From contig NW_004955472.1 of the NCBI RefSeq assembly GCF_000276665.1, positions 3,483,653-3,547,652 of the forward strand: 64,000 bases of DNA. The letters are read 5' to 3'. Source of the DNA: Chinchilla lanigera. Taxonomy: Eukaryota > Chordata > Mammalia > Rodentia > Chinchillidae. The position numbers and the translations under genes are program-made. Every line of letters starts with the position of its first letter. The stretch's first letter is position 1. Shown piece after piece: positions 46,528 to 58,311 of the stretch. The notes below the pieces were generated by a model that saw only the letters and a list, made by a program, of their open reading frames with translations, did not search any database and had not been told where the DNA came from.

Positions 46528-47165
46528 ATTCTTGTGCCCCTTTGGGTGTAATTACAGAAGAGGGGTTGCTAAATCATTTGATAGTCCTATTTTACAAAAA
46601 TTGGAGCTGGGTATGGGGTGCATGCCTGTATTCTTAGCATTTGGGAGGCTGAGGCAGGAGAATTGCAAGGCCAGCCTGGAGAGCTATACAAGAAATTTAA
46701 AGTCAGCCTGGACTATATAGTGAGGCCCTGTCTCAGAACAAAAATAAAAACAAAAGGAAAAGGAAAACAACAAAACAGTTGTGAGGAGGAATCTCCATAG
46801 GGTTTTCCATAATGGCTGCACTAATTTTCATTCCGACCCACCCGGTACACCCTTGCCAACAGTTATTTCTGCTTATATTCTTGGTAGCAGTCATCCTACC
46901 GGGTGTAGTTATGACTGCCCATATTGTGATGATGAGTGACTTGACTCCTTTTATTATACTTGCTGGCTTTTGCCATGTGTTTGAAAAGCTCTTTGGGCCT
47001 TTCATTCACTTTAGAATGAAGTTCTGTTTCACATTTTTGAACTGAGCTGTGGGAGTTACCTACACATTTTGGATCCTAACCCCTTCTGTGGTACATAATT
47101 TCTAAATAATTTTTGATAAGCTGTAGGCTGCCTTTCCACTGTTGTTGTTTTTGTTTTTCTTGAGT
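46528..47165 (-). mobile_element. L1 3' region, minus strand, interrupted by a B1
   Basis: 'gaggggttgctaaatcattt' lies left of the B1 insertion. Right of it come 'ttttccataatggctgcact', 'gcagtcatcctaccgggtgt', 'catattgtgatgatgagtga', and 'ggatcctaaccccttctgtg', which continue the inverted L1 order. The B1 at 46603-46772 therefore landed in an existing L1. Confidence 0.82.
46603..46772 (+). repeat. B1 SINE nested in L1, plus strand
   Basis: 'gctgggtatggggtgcatgc', 'gggaggctgaggcaggagaa', the doubled 'gccagcctgga' / 'gtcagcctggactatatagt' blocks, 'gaggccctgtctcagaac', then an A-rich tail. The internal B1 duplication is intact. Confidence 0.93.
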
Positions 47166-47251
47166 AGTGTGGTACCCTTAACCCCTGGCTCTTTTCCCAC
47201 GAGATGAAAGCCTCTCCAGGCAGGAATAGATATTTTCTTTTCAAATTCTTA

Positions 47252-47401
47252 CAGAGGCCAAATTTCCAACACCTGAGCATAGCAGAGGCAGAGACGGTAG
47301 ACAAGTGGTCGAATGTGCCATGGATCCCAAGACTGTGTTACAGAGAAGGGTGCAGTCAGGAGCAGCCCCGGGAAGAGACTGTGCAGAGTAGCCGTGCACA
47401 G
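47252..47401 (+). CDS. Candidate 150-bp phase-0 exon
   Basis: The acceptor 'cttttcaaattcttacag' ends at 47251, and a GT donor (cacag|gtaacg) follows 47401. The 150 bases are 50 open codons in phase 0, beginning RPNFQHLSIAEAETVDKWSN. It lies between the two CpG-rich segments. Protein not recognised. The donor is mediocre and the frame stays open 40 more codons past it, so this may be one chance 107-codon frame. Confidence 0.15.
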
Positions 47402-47559
47402 GTAACGCCTGCACAAGCAGAACTATTCTTTTTAAAGACACTTGGTGATTCTAGTTTGCTAAGTTCACCTTGGGGCATTTTCTCTGCACGCCTTTATCCG
47501 TCCTCAGGAAAGAGAAAGTCCCCATAAAATTGATGTAACTGTCCCTCTTCTCTAAACAA

Positions 47560-48680
47560 GCCCTTTAATTTTGCCTCTTCGTCTTGATTTGGACTTTGAT
47601 GTTGAATCATCTGTTTTCCCATGCCCTTTCTAATTAATTTGCTAGGCTAAATTAGAGCCAAATAAATAATGAGTTTCCAAATTAGCTGACACCATAATAG
47701 AATAGAGATTTAATTAATTTACTATCAAGAGCCTCTACAGACAACTGTATGTTTATAGCATAAAATGATGATATTTATTAATATGAAAAGTTTTACTTTA
47801 ACAAGTTGTTTTAATGGCCAGCCTTTAATATGGAAAATTCATTTTCATCTATGTAAAAAGCAAGATTCAAGTCAGGCAGAGAATGCATTGAGATTCAGCA
47901 CATTTATTTTCCTATGAAGTTTCTCTTTTCAAATTTCAGTTTCAGTAAGAATAATTGGTAATTCTCTCAACTAAAATTGTGTATTTGTTCATGATAGATT
48001 TAGTAGACAGAGAAAGAGATTGAAGAGGGAAGAGTGGTCGGCTCAGTGTGATCCTGTGACATCTGGTGTCATGTACTACTCGTACTGCAAACACCACTTA
48101 CTTGTTCATCAAGTTAAAAAATACTAAAACTGTTTGCTCGTCTTGCAGAATAATTGTGGAATAAGTTACTCACAGTCCAAGGTTTTATTGTACTTAAAAT
48201 ACATCCTGAATTGAAAAACAACAATACATTACATTGGTACTGTCTTAGAAAATCAAAATCTGAGGAAATTATGTGGGTTTAGAAAGGAAGTCAAAAGATT
48301 TAAATGTCTTTGATATACCCTATGATTTGAAATACTTACTTTTTTGGTAACTATTTCAAATTTAAATATTTTTATTGCTATTAGGAAGTTAAAATACTTC
48401 TGCAAACTCAATCTTCTCAGAAGTTTCTTAAAAATTTTTAGAAGAAAGTTTCTTTACATAAATGTTTCTCTAAAAACTAGAATACATAGAAGAAGAATGT
48501 AAGCAAGAAATGGAATGTAGACAAGAAAAACAGCTCATGATTGTTCTGTTAACAGCAGGATATTTGTCTTTTGATTTAGATTGATTAAAGATCATGATGA
48601 ATGAAACAGTCAATCATGTACCAACTCTCTCTGAAAAGCTGTTATTCTTTACATGGAATTATGCAAAGCCATGACCTGAT
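47560..48680. promoter_or_regulatory. Repeat-free block with paired TAATTAATTT motifs
   Basis: About 1.1 kb with no recognised repeat. The identical 10-mer TAATTAATTT occurs at 47631-47640 and 47711-47720, exactly 80 bp apart, with AAATTAG motifs between. These are homeodomain-type cores. The pattern is what developmental enhancers in gene deserts look like, but no function is shown. Confidence 0.3.
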
Positions 48681-48696
48681 AAAGCAGTCACAGGAG

Positions 48697-48857
48697 AGCT
48701 GTGGTAATGCACATTTGTAATCCCAGCACTCAGGAGGCTGAGACAGGAGGATTACTACAAATTTAAGGCCAGCCTGGGATACATAGTGTGTTCAAGGCCA
48801 GCCTGAACTGCATAGTGAGGCCCTGTTTCAATAAATAAATAAATAAATAAATAAATA
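48697..48857 (+). repeat. B1 SINE with (AATA)n tail and target-site duplication
   Basis: 'agctgtggtaatgcacattt', 'cagcactcaggaggctgaga', the doubled 'aggccagcctg' blocks, then (AATA)n from about 48832. The flanks 'aaagcagtcacaggag' (48681-48696) and 'aaagcaatcacaggag' (48858-48873) form a 16-bp duplication with one change. Confidence 0.95.
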
Positions 48858-48874
48858 AAAGCAATCACAGGAGC

Positions 48875-49425
48875 AACAAATACAAGATGGATTTTTTAAA
48901 GCCTATTAACAATTTAGATTGTCAACAGATGAACTTTTAAGAAAAGAGTGAAAGGGGTGTGTGAAGAGGGTAAGCCTTGAGTTTCCAGAAACAATAAGGA
49001 AATCATTAAAGAATGAGCAGAAGCAGCAGAGGGGCCAGTCCGTGAACCGGCAAGCGCTCATTCAGGACCATGGAGTCAGCAGGAATTTGGAAGAAAGGGA
49101 TTTATTTTAGGAAATTGAATTGACCAGCTCCTGGTAAAATTTCCCAGTTTTGGGAAAAGCCAGAGAAATGTCCGTGTGGGAGACTTGGAGGTTCAGCTCA
49201 GTTAGTAATTTTTACAAATCTATATATCAGAGCCATAGACTCCCACAGAAATCTCTTGTACTTGCTTTTCTGAGGGCACACATGTAGCCAGAGGCCTACA
49301 TACCATAAATCCAGGTGTGTAAGTGCTGGAAATTCTAGAAATGTACCCCTACCAGTCTGGTGTTCAACTGAGAATTCTGACTGCATGGGTTTCCATTTCA
49401 AGACCTGACCCATAACCCATTTTTG
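48875..49425. other. Unique DNA, no gene seen
   Basis: No repeat or exon recognised between the B1 and the CpG-rich segment. Confidence 0.45.
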
Positions 49426-49429
49426 TGCT

Positions 49430-49720
49430 CTTCCGCGCTCCCTGTATCTCTCGTGCGTCCGAGGGGTCTAACACAGAGGGGCGAAGGAGGGCAGACCTCT
49501 GTTACCTGGGGGAGGCTGGCCCTGCTCACACTCTCGCTTTCCGGCAGAGTGGAAAGACGGCTTCGTGCTCTTGCGGTAACCCACCAGCGTCTCCTCACGA
49601 GCCGTAGTCAAAGGGCTTTCTGCTCTTCTGGAGCTTCCTCCCACACCCTCACTCCTCTGTACGCAGCGAGCTCACTTCGCGGTGCAGAGAGGGAGCGCCG
49701 CTCAACACAGTGCACACGTT
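49430..49720. promoter_or_regulatory. CpG-rich segment
   Basis: By eye about 20 CpG within roughly 290 bases ('cttccgcgctccctgtatct', 'cgtgcgtccgaggggtctaa', 'ttcgcggtgcagagagggag'). This is a sharp contrast with the AT-rich DNA on both sides. A 117-codon plus frame (49423-49776) and a 66-codon minus frame cross it; neither is recognised. Could be a small CpG island or promoter, or a GC-rich repeat remnant. Confidence 0.4.
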
Positions 49721-49724
49721 CTAA

Positions 49725-51170
49725 AATGTGTCTGCAGCTGGAAATTTTCTTTATTTTATTGGTGTGCTTGCAATAATTAGTGATTACATTCACCTTGGGA
49801 TGTGTAGAAAATCACCCGAGGCATTTTTACTCCGCCTTTCCTTTCCTTCCCTCTTTCTTGAAACCTCCTTCTCGGGGTTCCCTTCCTCTGTTCGTGCCTC
49901 CACGCAGGCTGCCTTTTTGTTTCCTGTCACCTATCATTTATTTTTCTTTTCTTTTAAAAATAAAAAAATGACACAACAACAATGAAGACAAAATCAAAAC
50001 CACACGGAAACAACAGAAATGGTACATTTTGCTCTTTAAATTATTTATATTCTGAGTTTCTTATGTAAGAGTCACCATGTGATATTTTACTTCTACGTCT
50101 GATTTAGCATTGGTCTCAAGGTTTTAAAAGAATTCTGGGCTATGTTCCCTTATGTTGGATATGAAATCTTCTCAGCAGATGCTTTAAAAATGAGCCAGGA
50201 AAAAAGAACAAATTCCATGTTATCATTGCCAGCCTGCCAATATATTCCCTGGAAGTTGAGCCAATAATTCATGCAGAGTGATGCTACTTACCACACTGTT
50301 TCATGCCCTTCCATCTTGAGAAATATTCCAGATGCCAAGAACCTTCAGAATTAAAAAAATTAAGAATGAAGGTCCTCATAACATGAAAATTCATCATCTC
50401 ATGCCTTTATCAGTGTAATGTGCAAGGATATTTTGCTCTTTAAGTCAACATAAACTGCATGCAGGAAAAATTTAAATTGCTTTTCAGTTTTCCTGTTGAA
50501 AACATGAATTGTGGGCTCGCCAAGAGGAATGTGTGGGGCGCTGAGGTTCTTCTAGTCAGTTTCACTGGCAGTCTGAGGTGTTCCCAGTATGTCAGCATAG
50601 TGTAGGGAATTGCTCAGAGACGTCTACCTAGTTTCCATGGGAATCAGCATATTTACCTAAAAGTGATAGAGAATAAATTTAAGGGTCAGTCTCATTAATG
50701 AAGTAGCTTTGGATTTAGGAGTATACTATTGATCTTGAAGCTCAAGGCTGAGGAAGACCTAATGTCTGTAGTTGGAAAAACTAGCGGCTAAAAATCATTA
50801 TAAAAATCATTATTTTAAGAAATGAATCTATTTTGAGTTAAAGGGAAGCCCTATGATTAAATTACAGGAAGTGGTTGGTGAAAATATTGATGTAAAATCC
50901 TTTCCTCTTGTTCCTAGATATAGTATAAAATTAAATTAATTTAATGAGCAAGCAGCAATTGTGATAGAATGAAACAATTCAAATAAACACATATTTAGGG
51001 CTCAAAACATAAATAAAAAGAAGTCTTTTCTTAATGAATTTACCTAATTTTCCAATATGATCACTACCAGTCTTTGCTGTTTAGTTGTGAGAAATTATAA
51101 TCTTAGTTGCTAGATGTAGCCTGAAAGATAGTCTACCTTGATGGCTCCCATACCTGACTAATCGTGGAAA
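49725..51170. other. Long repeat-free block
   Basis: No interspersed repeat recognised over about 1.4 kb, unusual for this window. AT-rich with motifs such as 'tgctctttaaattatttata' (50029). A good minus-strand donor complement ('cttaccacactg') lies at 50289. Possible conserved non-coding DNA; not verified. Confidence 0.3.
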
Positions 51171-51175
51171 TTACC

Positions 51176-51345
51176 CACAGCAGTGGCTTTCAAACTGTAC
51201 TCTACTCAAATCATCTAGGGACCTTGTTAAAATGCAGCTTTAGTACACCTGGGTGGAGCCTGAGGCTTTGCATTTCTAACCTGCTCCCAGGGTTGCACTG
51301 CTGGTCTATGCATCATAATTTGCATAGCAGCAACCTAGAGCCATA
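51176..51345 (+). mobile_element. MER5A hAT-Charlie element, plus strand
   Basis: 'cagtggctttcaaactgtac', 'gaccttgttaaaatgcagct', 'ggctttgcatttctaacctg', and 'ctcccagggttgcactgctg' followed by 'gtctatgcat' are the successive blocks of MER5A. Only the 3' terminal repeat is decayed. Confidence 0.85.
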
Positions 51346-51404
51346 TGTCAAAACACAGATTCTGCACCTTATGTCAAATTAGAGATTCCAACAGTGCAGC
51401 AGAA

Positions 51405-51525
51405 CTTGAAAATTTCCCCATTTTACAGGGAGGGAACTGAATTTCAGAGAGGTATAGTCCTGTCATGGGTAACATCTCAGTCACTGAGTAAGCAGTAGCA
51501 GGCCCAAGGCCTTCTAAGCCCAGGC
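51405..51525 (-). repeat. MIR SINE fragment, minus strand
   Basis: 'ttccccattttacagggagg' followed by 'gaactgaatttcagagaggt' is the inverted MIR 3' half. Confidence 0.75.
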
Positions 51526-51580
51526 AAAGGTGGTTTCACTTGTACAACAATGCCTCCATTGCAAATCTGAAAACTGCCAT

Positions 51581-52010
51581 TGTTATGGTTGATGCATTGT
51601 GTCAACTTGAGAAGTCTAGCAGCCTAACTGTCCGCAGTTCTGCACCCTGGGGTGTAGAGGACATGCACTTACCTCTAGGATGTTGTTCACTGTGTCAACT
51701 TGAGAAGTTTAGCAGTTTGACTAAGTGATTGAGCAGGGGCCCAGGGTCCTCACTTTGTAAACATCCTCGTCTTGTGCAAGAGGAGGGCACTCATGGACAG
51801 GGGCAGGTAGCCTGCGTACAATACAAGGAGGAGAAAAGACTGGCCCCACCCTGTCACTGTCTGCTGCTGCCTTGAACTATTGCCGTTTTGCCATGCCACC
51901 CTGCCTTGGAGCCAGCCAATTATGACTGAAGCCTCCACAAGCCATGAGCTAAGTAAACCTTTCCGTCTTTAATTTGGGTGTGGGGTGTTTTGTCTCAGTC
52001 GCGTTTTACA
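51581..52010 (+). mobile_element. ORR1/MT-like LTR with internal duplication, plus strand
   Basis: Starts TGTTATGGTTGATGCATTGT. A ~33-bp block (tgtgtcaacttgagaag...) occurs at 51598 and again at 51691. Later blocks 'gccatgccaccctgccttgg' and 'gccatgagctaagtaaacct' match the LTRs at 20676 and 29312. It ends near 'gttttaca'. Confidence 0.75.
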
Positions 52011-52014
52011 GTCA

Positions 52015-54555
52015 GTGTGCACAGCCTGGAAAGCCACACAGGGCTCCATGCCTCAGGTTTAATGCTCTGTGACTGCCATCTTGAAATTTGTTGTAACTTT
52101 ATCTTTGAATATGTATTTTTTAACTGAAGTCCACCGTGCAAAAGAGAGGGCTTATTATCACATATGGTCTTGCCTCATGCAGCTGGCCCTCAGAAAACTA
52201 TCAGCCACCTGCCCCCACCCCAGTTCCCAAGGGTGTCCTTGGCCTCCCTTTCCCCATTCAGTTCTGGTATCAGGTAACCCTGGTGAGGGGAGGCTTGCAC
52301 TCTGCCAAGAGACCTGGTTGTTGATGTGGGCAGGGTTAGGTTTGAAAATAGTCTGTGGTGTGTCAGGGCAGAGCACAATGCCAGCAACTGTACCATTGCA
52401 ATTGTGCGATAATCAGGTGGCTTGTCAGGGGTCTTGTATCTGCCCTCTTTGCAGAGAACAGACTGCCCTGGGGCTGCTCATTGGTGTGGCTTGTGTAAGT
52501 GGTACAAAGAAGACCCTGACTGTGTCTTGCCCCTAGCCGGGGACCTACATTTTCATTTGTATTGTATTCCACCAATTGTGTAGCTGCCCGTCTTTACAAC
52601 TTTGTATGGTGCATTAGCTCCCTATTGGGACTTCAGCCAGAGGCTCTCCTGTGATGTCTTCAGGGCTCTGATTTCCTTGTGTAAGGATTGCTCTTAAAAT
52701 GGCCACATCATATGACCTGAACTGCAGAAACCTGTGAAGTTACTACGGTAAACAGTTTTCCCATTTGATGTAGCTGTGGGTTTCTATTTCAAATTTGAGG
52801 ATGAATTAAACGGTGAACCAAATGGGCACATCGGATGTTTGGTTTCCCAAGGAAAGAAAGCACTGCTCTTCCCGTTAGGAGCACCTTCTCAGGGTGTTGT
52901 TCTGTGGGGGGACTGCGGTCTCCTCCCACGACACAAAGATGAGGGGCACATTACAGACCTGTGAGCTACCAGAACAAATTTCTATTATCTTTTCTTTTAT
53001 TCCTGTGCCCCCACACCTACCATACAGGTGGGGTATAGAAAGATACCTTCAGATAGGGAGACCCTCGCCTCTTCAGGGTCAAGTGGGGGGAAGGAAGGAC
53101 ATTCTGATTATGTAGCATAGGCTTATCCTCAGTGACATCCTGTCGTGCTCCTTGCTGACAGGCACTGCCAAAGGTAGGAGTATCAGAGACAGCTTTGCCG
53201 CCCGTGTAACACACGTAAGAAATGTAGGGCATGGCCACCAGGCTGTCTCATAGGACATACCCATGAAACAGCCTGTTCCCCTCCCCACACCAACAAAAGA
53301 GTGCATGGTTGCGTGTTTCCGCTTGAGGAGAAACTCATCTTCAACTAATTTTTGAATACAAACAGCTAAAGCTCAATCCCTTCAGAAAACCTAGAACGAA
53401 AAGAAGCAAAGTGAAGAAAACAGAACACAGTGGAGCTGTCCTGAGCCCTAAGATAGGAGAGAGTAAAATCATGGATATGAAACAGATGATTTCATATTTG
53501 AATTATTCCTGGACTAAGCAAACAAAGACCTTTACTGTCACCATTAAATCGGCATCGTTCTAATGTCAGAACCTGACTTAAAAAGAAAGGAAAAGGGAAA
53601 AGTACCTATTTTTTAAACAGTACAAACTATCAAATTAAATATTACAAAGTAAATCTAGTGTTACATCAAAAGAAAAATATAGATAATTTATTCCAGAAGT
53701 ATAAAGGTAATTCATTATAATCAAATAAATACATAAAATAAGTAGAAGTTTGATTATATCAGAAATGCTATCATTTTATCAAGTTAATAGACATTCTTTA
53801 TTCTTTATAAAAATGGGAATAAAAGAGTCCTGTAAGTTACTTAAATACAACATAAATCATTTTCACCAAAAATGGTAAAACACTAAAATTATGTTCAACA
53901 AATTTCAGTTGCATTGCGGGTACTTTCAGAGTTTCTGTTTACTGTACAAGGTTAGCATAACTGAAGGGATGAGACTATAAATGTGTCTTTATCTCATCTC
54001 TATTAAAGATTACATTTTCTAATCACAGTTCAGGAATCTGCTCTACTTTGACCTAGCTGGGCTTTCCTCTTTGCGATTTAGAGCACCATGTGAAAAATGC
54101 CAACATATCATGACTTACGACTGATTATTTTTCAGAGGTGGGTGTAGTCATGGAAATGTCTATTTTTCCCCCATAGCTATTTCTTTTGTTCCTTCAGAAG
54201 CCATCTTATCTAGAGCTAAGGTTTCCAGGAACTCAGTTCTGTAATTGTGCTGTTGTGGACCAACACCATGGTACCCTTTTGCCAATTAGGTGAAAAAATT
54301 AATCATGTCATTGTGAAATGATAGGAAAATGCTCAAGGGTAAAGGGCAACTGGGATGTGGGAAAAGAGAAGGGAAAGAAGGAGAAATTTTGTATGTATGT
54401 ATATACAGGATAGTTAACATAGTTGATCTACTGTCTTGTATTTCTTTGCTGAAAGAAACTGTTAATGAGTCCTTGATTGATCAATATTGCATGTCTATAT
54501 CTGTTTTCATGAGAAACCGCTTTGAAGATATCTATATGTTATACAAGAAGCATTG
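52015..54555. other. Unassigned DNA; longest open frame of the window
   Basis: 52069-52536 holds a 155-codon plus-strand frame, the longest in the window, with no recognised domain. Inside it a 40-bp segment (52455-52494) has a good acceptor ('ctgccctctttgcag') and a consensus donor (gtaagt). The region to 53310 is GC-richer and may be an old LTR I cannot name. 53310-54555 is AT-rich and unremarkable. Confidence 0.35.
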
Positions 54556-54574
54556 TTAATTCCCTACCACTTTG

Positions 54575-54669
54575 TTTTTTTTTGGTTTTTCTCCGGTACC
54601 AGGAACCGAACTCACGACCTTGCGCTTGCCAGGCAGGCGCTTTTGCCGCTGAGCTAAATCCCCAGCCCC
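54575..54669 (-). repeat. Young ID-type SINE with target-site duplication, minus strand
   Basis: Nearly identical to the copies at 19835 and 22550 ('ctccggtaccaggaaccgaa', 'ttgcgcttgccaggcaggcg', 'gctgagctaaatccccagcc'). The flanks 'tccctaccactttgtt' at 54561 and again at 54670 are a perfect duplication. This is a recent insertion and a useful species marker. Confidence 0.96.
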
Positions 54670-54689
54670 TCCCTACCACTTTGTTTGCA

Positions 54690-57600
54690 ACTCTTATTGT
54701 CTGTACTGTTCTTTTGCTATTTTGTAAAAGGTTGTCTGTTAATGTTTTCCTCCTTTTATTTTTAAAGTAAAAAAACATATTTACTTTCTCAGTTTTCTTA
54801 TTTGATTTCAATGTTTGAGCCTCAAATACTTTTATTAAATTTATAATATAATTTGATTTTTCTCAATTTGTTCTTACATTTCTAGTATGTTTTCCATATA
54901 TATAAATTTTTGTTACTAGATCTATCCTGTGTTTTGCCTGTTATAAAAAATAAGTGGTGCCTGTCTAATTTTAAAACATCAATCTTTCCACTGCTTGCTG
55001 ATTTACTTTTATAACTAACTTTCTTGCGATTTCACATTCTTGCCTTTCATAATGTTTGCACTTGCAGTTTGTTCTGACTTATTACTTTATTTTCAACCAT
55101 CCTTTTTCACTAGGTCTGAAGCAAGTTTCCTTTGAATAGTTCATTGCTCTGTTTTTTTCTTTTGCTTAATTTGACAGCTTTTGTCTTTGTATGGAAGAAC
55201 TCGGTCGAGAGGACTCAGTTTTCAAATTACAGCAGAGTGCAGAGGAAGGCTGCCTTTGCATGTTTAAGCGACCTGTGTTCCAAAGAGAAGAGAATTGTGC
55301 AAGCAAGAGAACTAACTAGCTTCTTATACACACAAAGACATCTCCATGGGGAATGCTCCATGAATTCTAACTCAGTTTTTCACAGATTAAGGGAGACACC
55401 CTGATTGCCCTGTACCATTTCTTGTCAAAGAGTGTTCTATTGGGAAGAAATAAAAACTTATGCAGGCCATGAAATGAGGACAAAATACCAAAGAGAAAAG
55501 CAAATGAGCAACAAGATAATTTAAGTCATCACTGAGTCAGTTGAGGAGTGGAAGATGCAGCAGGATTATCCAGGAAAAAACCGATCAGAGGTCAAGTGTC
55601 GACAGCTAGTGTGAGATCTTGCACAGCTAGTGTATCCCCAGGTTTGAACGGAGGCGGGCACCTAGCTCCCAGTCCCACACCAGGCAACAAAGCAGCACCA
55701 TGGAGGCCTGCACAAGTTACAAGCAACATCAAAATAAGGGTGAGAGCAGGGTTTTTGGAAGTCTGATGCTTAAGCTTTTGGGGGTGGAAAATTAGGAAAG
55801 AAAACAGATACAAATTTAGGTACCAATCTGAACAATAACTGAGCTAAAAGGAATCATAAGAAATAGGTCCTTAGAGATTCCGGTCTTTCTTCTCGCATCC
55901 CTGTGGGTGTGCTCCCAGAAATGCTTGCAGATAAATGCCGCCTGGCTAGAGCCAAATGTTCTCTCTCCTCATAGAACCCTTGACAATTTTCATTTTTAGC
56001 AGAAACCAAGTAAGTGAGAGACTATGAAGTTGACGATTAATCAGGGTAAAACTAAATCTACCTTTGGCCAAATATCAGCTATAATGGGAATGACGAGAAA
56101 TACATTTACTTAACATGGATTCACATAGGCTGCCAGGCCCAGGGATAAAACAAGGATGCTACGAGGATACAGCCAAAAATCAGCAGCCGCAGTTTCACCA
56201 GCCGGAAGAGGAAGTTACTTGAGGCCGCAGGTGTACGTGCGTGAGTTTTGAATCTTCATAGTTTAAGTTGCACACTGCTCATTATCAGAGTGAAAGAAGC
56301 CTAACTTCTGGGGAAAATAAATGAGGAAGAAAGACTTTTAGGATTTATGAATGTTGCTTTTCTGAAAATGTGACTAGATTCTATAGAGCGAGGGTAACTA
56401 CATTAAAGGACAACTTGGTGAGCCTACCCCGGAGGAAACTTAAGTAGACATAATTTTTTATCGTTCAGTCACTATAAATTAATTATCGAGCTTCTGAAGG
56501 AGTGGGTGTGCACTCCTAAGAGTGACCCTGGAAGAAGAGGAGAGTCACCAACCTCGTTTTCAGCAAAGCTGGCATAAGGAGCAGGATCCCTATGGGGAAG
56601 CAGATTAAATTCTCTCAAATTGTATCAACACAAGAAATATAAAGTCATTTAAGGAAGTTGATTTATGAAATCTCTTAATTCAAAAGAGGATTCGGGTTAT
56701 GGTGAGATTAGGATTAGGTGAGGGAGAACCAAATTTTTGATGGAATACCCTGGATTATAGGCCATTGAATGAAACTCTGAATTTTCTAAATTCCTAAATA
56801 TTCAGACTTTTTTCAGGCTTTGCTTAGGCTACCCATCAGTCTTCCACTGGTCAGCTAGAGATATTAGAGGTCTTCACTGTAGGTGTGGCCTGGATGAGCT
56901 GAGGAGTTGGCTAAATCTGAGCCCGATGCTGTATTAGGAGATCAACTCCAGTTGGAATAGAGGTAGAACTGATTCAACTGAATTAGCAACATATAGAATT
57001 AGGCTCATTGATCTAAATACCTAAGTCCTGTGTATGAGACATGAGTCCTTAGGGAGTTTGTGTGTGTGAATAGTCTCTGTCATGCAAGTTCAGTCTATAG
57101 AAATAAGGGCTTTCCTTCCTTCTCTTAGACCTAACTATTAGAGAACTGAAATTTGGTTGGACAAGATCATGCCAACCCACTGAACCAGAATCTCTTTCTA
57201 GAGAATGGATTCCATCTCTCAGCTTATGTCTATGCCCTGGTTTACACTTAATAGACACCCCCAGAAGACCCACAGGCCTGTGTTGCTTGGAGTAAGTTCC
57301 TGAAATTTGCAAATGCCTGTTGGTCCTTGTGTTAGTGCCAGCTATGTTCCCTCTTCCTGGAAGCTCGTACTAAAAAATTTCTCACAACTAAGGTCACATG
57401 GTTTATGGCCACTTGTATATGACACTGAACTCTATAACATTATATAAAGGAAGTATAAGATGTAAATATAAGATATATAAGATAAACACGTGGTCAAAAG
57501 AAATCCTTTCACATTCAATATAATACTTTAATATACTAAAATGAGGTCTAGGAAGTTTAACACGCCTTTTTTGTTTTGTACTGAAATGACGATCCCAGTG

Positions 57601-58305
57601 AGAACTGACCTCGGGTCTCAGAGAATCTGAAGTAATGGAGACAGTGATGCCCTGGTATTTTGTATTCCAAGTTCAGTCTGCCCTTGGCCTGAGGGATTTG
57701 GTCTCCACTGAGCTCACCACTGTGATACATCTAAAAACAAAGTGTGAGAAGTGTGAATCACTCTGCTTCTGTGTTTGGTTTTGTGGGGATAAAACATCTA
57801 ATAAATCTTTGAATTAGGTTTTGTGCTGGGTGATATTTATTATAAGCTTTTCTGTGTGAGAATCTCACATTAACAAAAAGTACCTCTAACATTTGCTTAA
57901 TGGAGAACATGAAAGAAAAATGCTAAAACAAAATTGTGTTTTAAAACACTATTCACCTTGCACATTTACTTGAAAAAAAAATGGTCTGCTTTCATAGCAG
58001 AGTTCTAGTGTGCTCAGCTGGTGATGATTTCATGTGATTTTTGATTTTTTACTTATGAAACTTGACTAGTGGGTTATAATTATAGAGCATATTTGGATTT
58101 ATATTCACTGTATGTGTAAATGTGGAAGAAATGTTTGTTGAGGTGAAAGAGATGACTCCAGATGATCAGAAATGAATGTTAAAGGATTAATCTAAATATA
58201 GAAAAATTGAGCAAATGCCAAAAATATTCAAGGATTGTGCATAAAATTATACTCAACTTTAGCTATAAATATCACTCTAACTGAAAATTTTATCTTTAAT
58301 AATAT
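54690..58305. other. Unique DNA, no gene seen
   Basis: About 3.6 kb without a confidently assigned repeat. Frames of 60-90 codons (e.g. 55132-55404 plus, 57049-57312 minus) are unsupported. 54700-55120 is T-rich and could be old inverted L1 but lacks clear landmarks. Confidence 0.4.
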
Positions 58306-58311
58306 AATAAA

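Noticed and set aside
50291..50342. Possible short minus-strand exon next to a good donor complement
   Set aside because: The acceptor is ambiguous and the exon is too short to judge.
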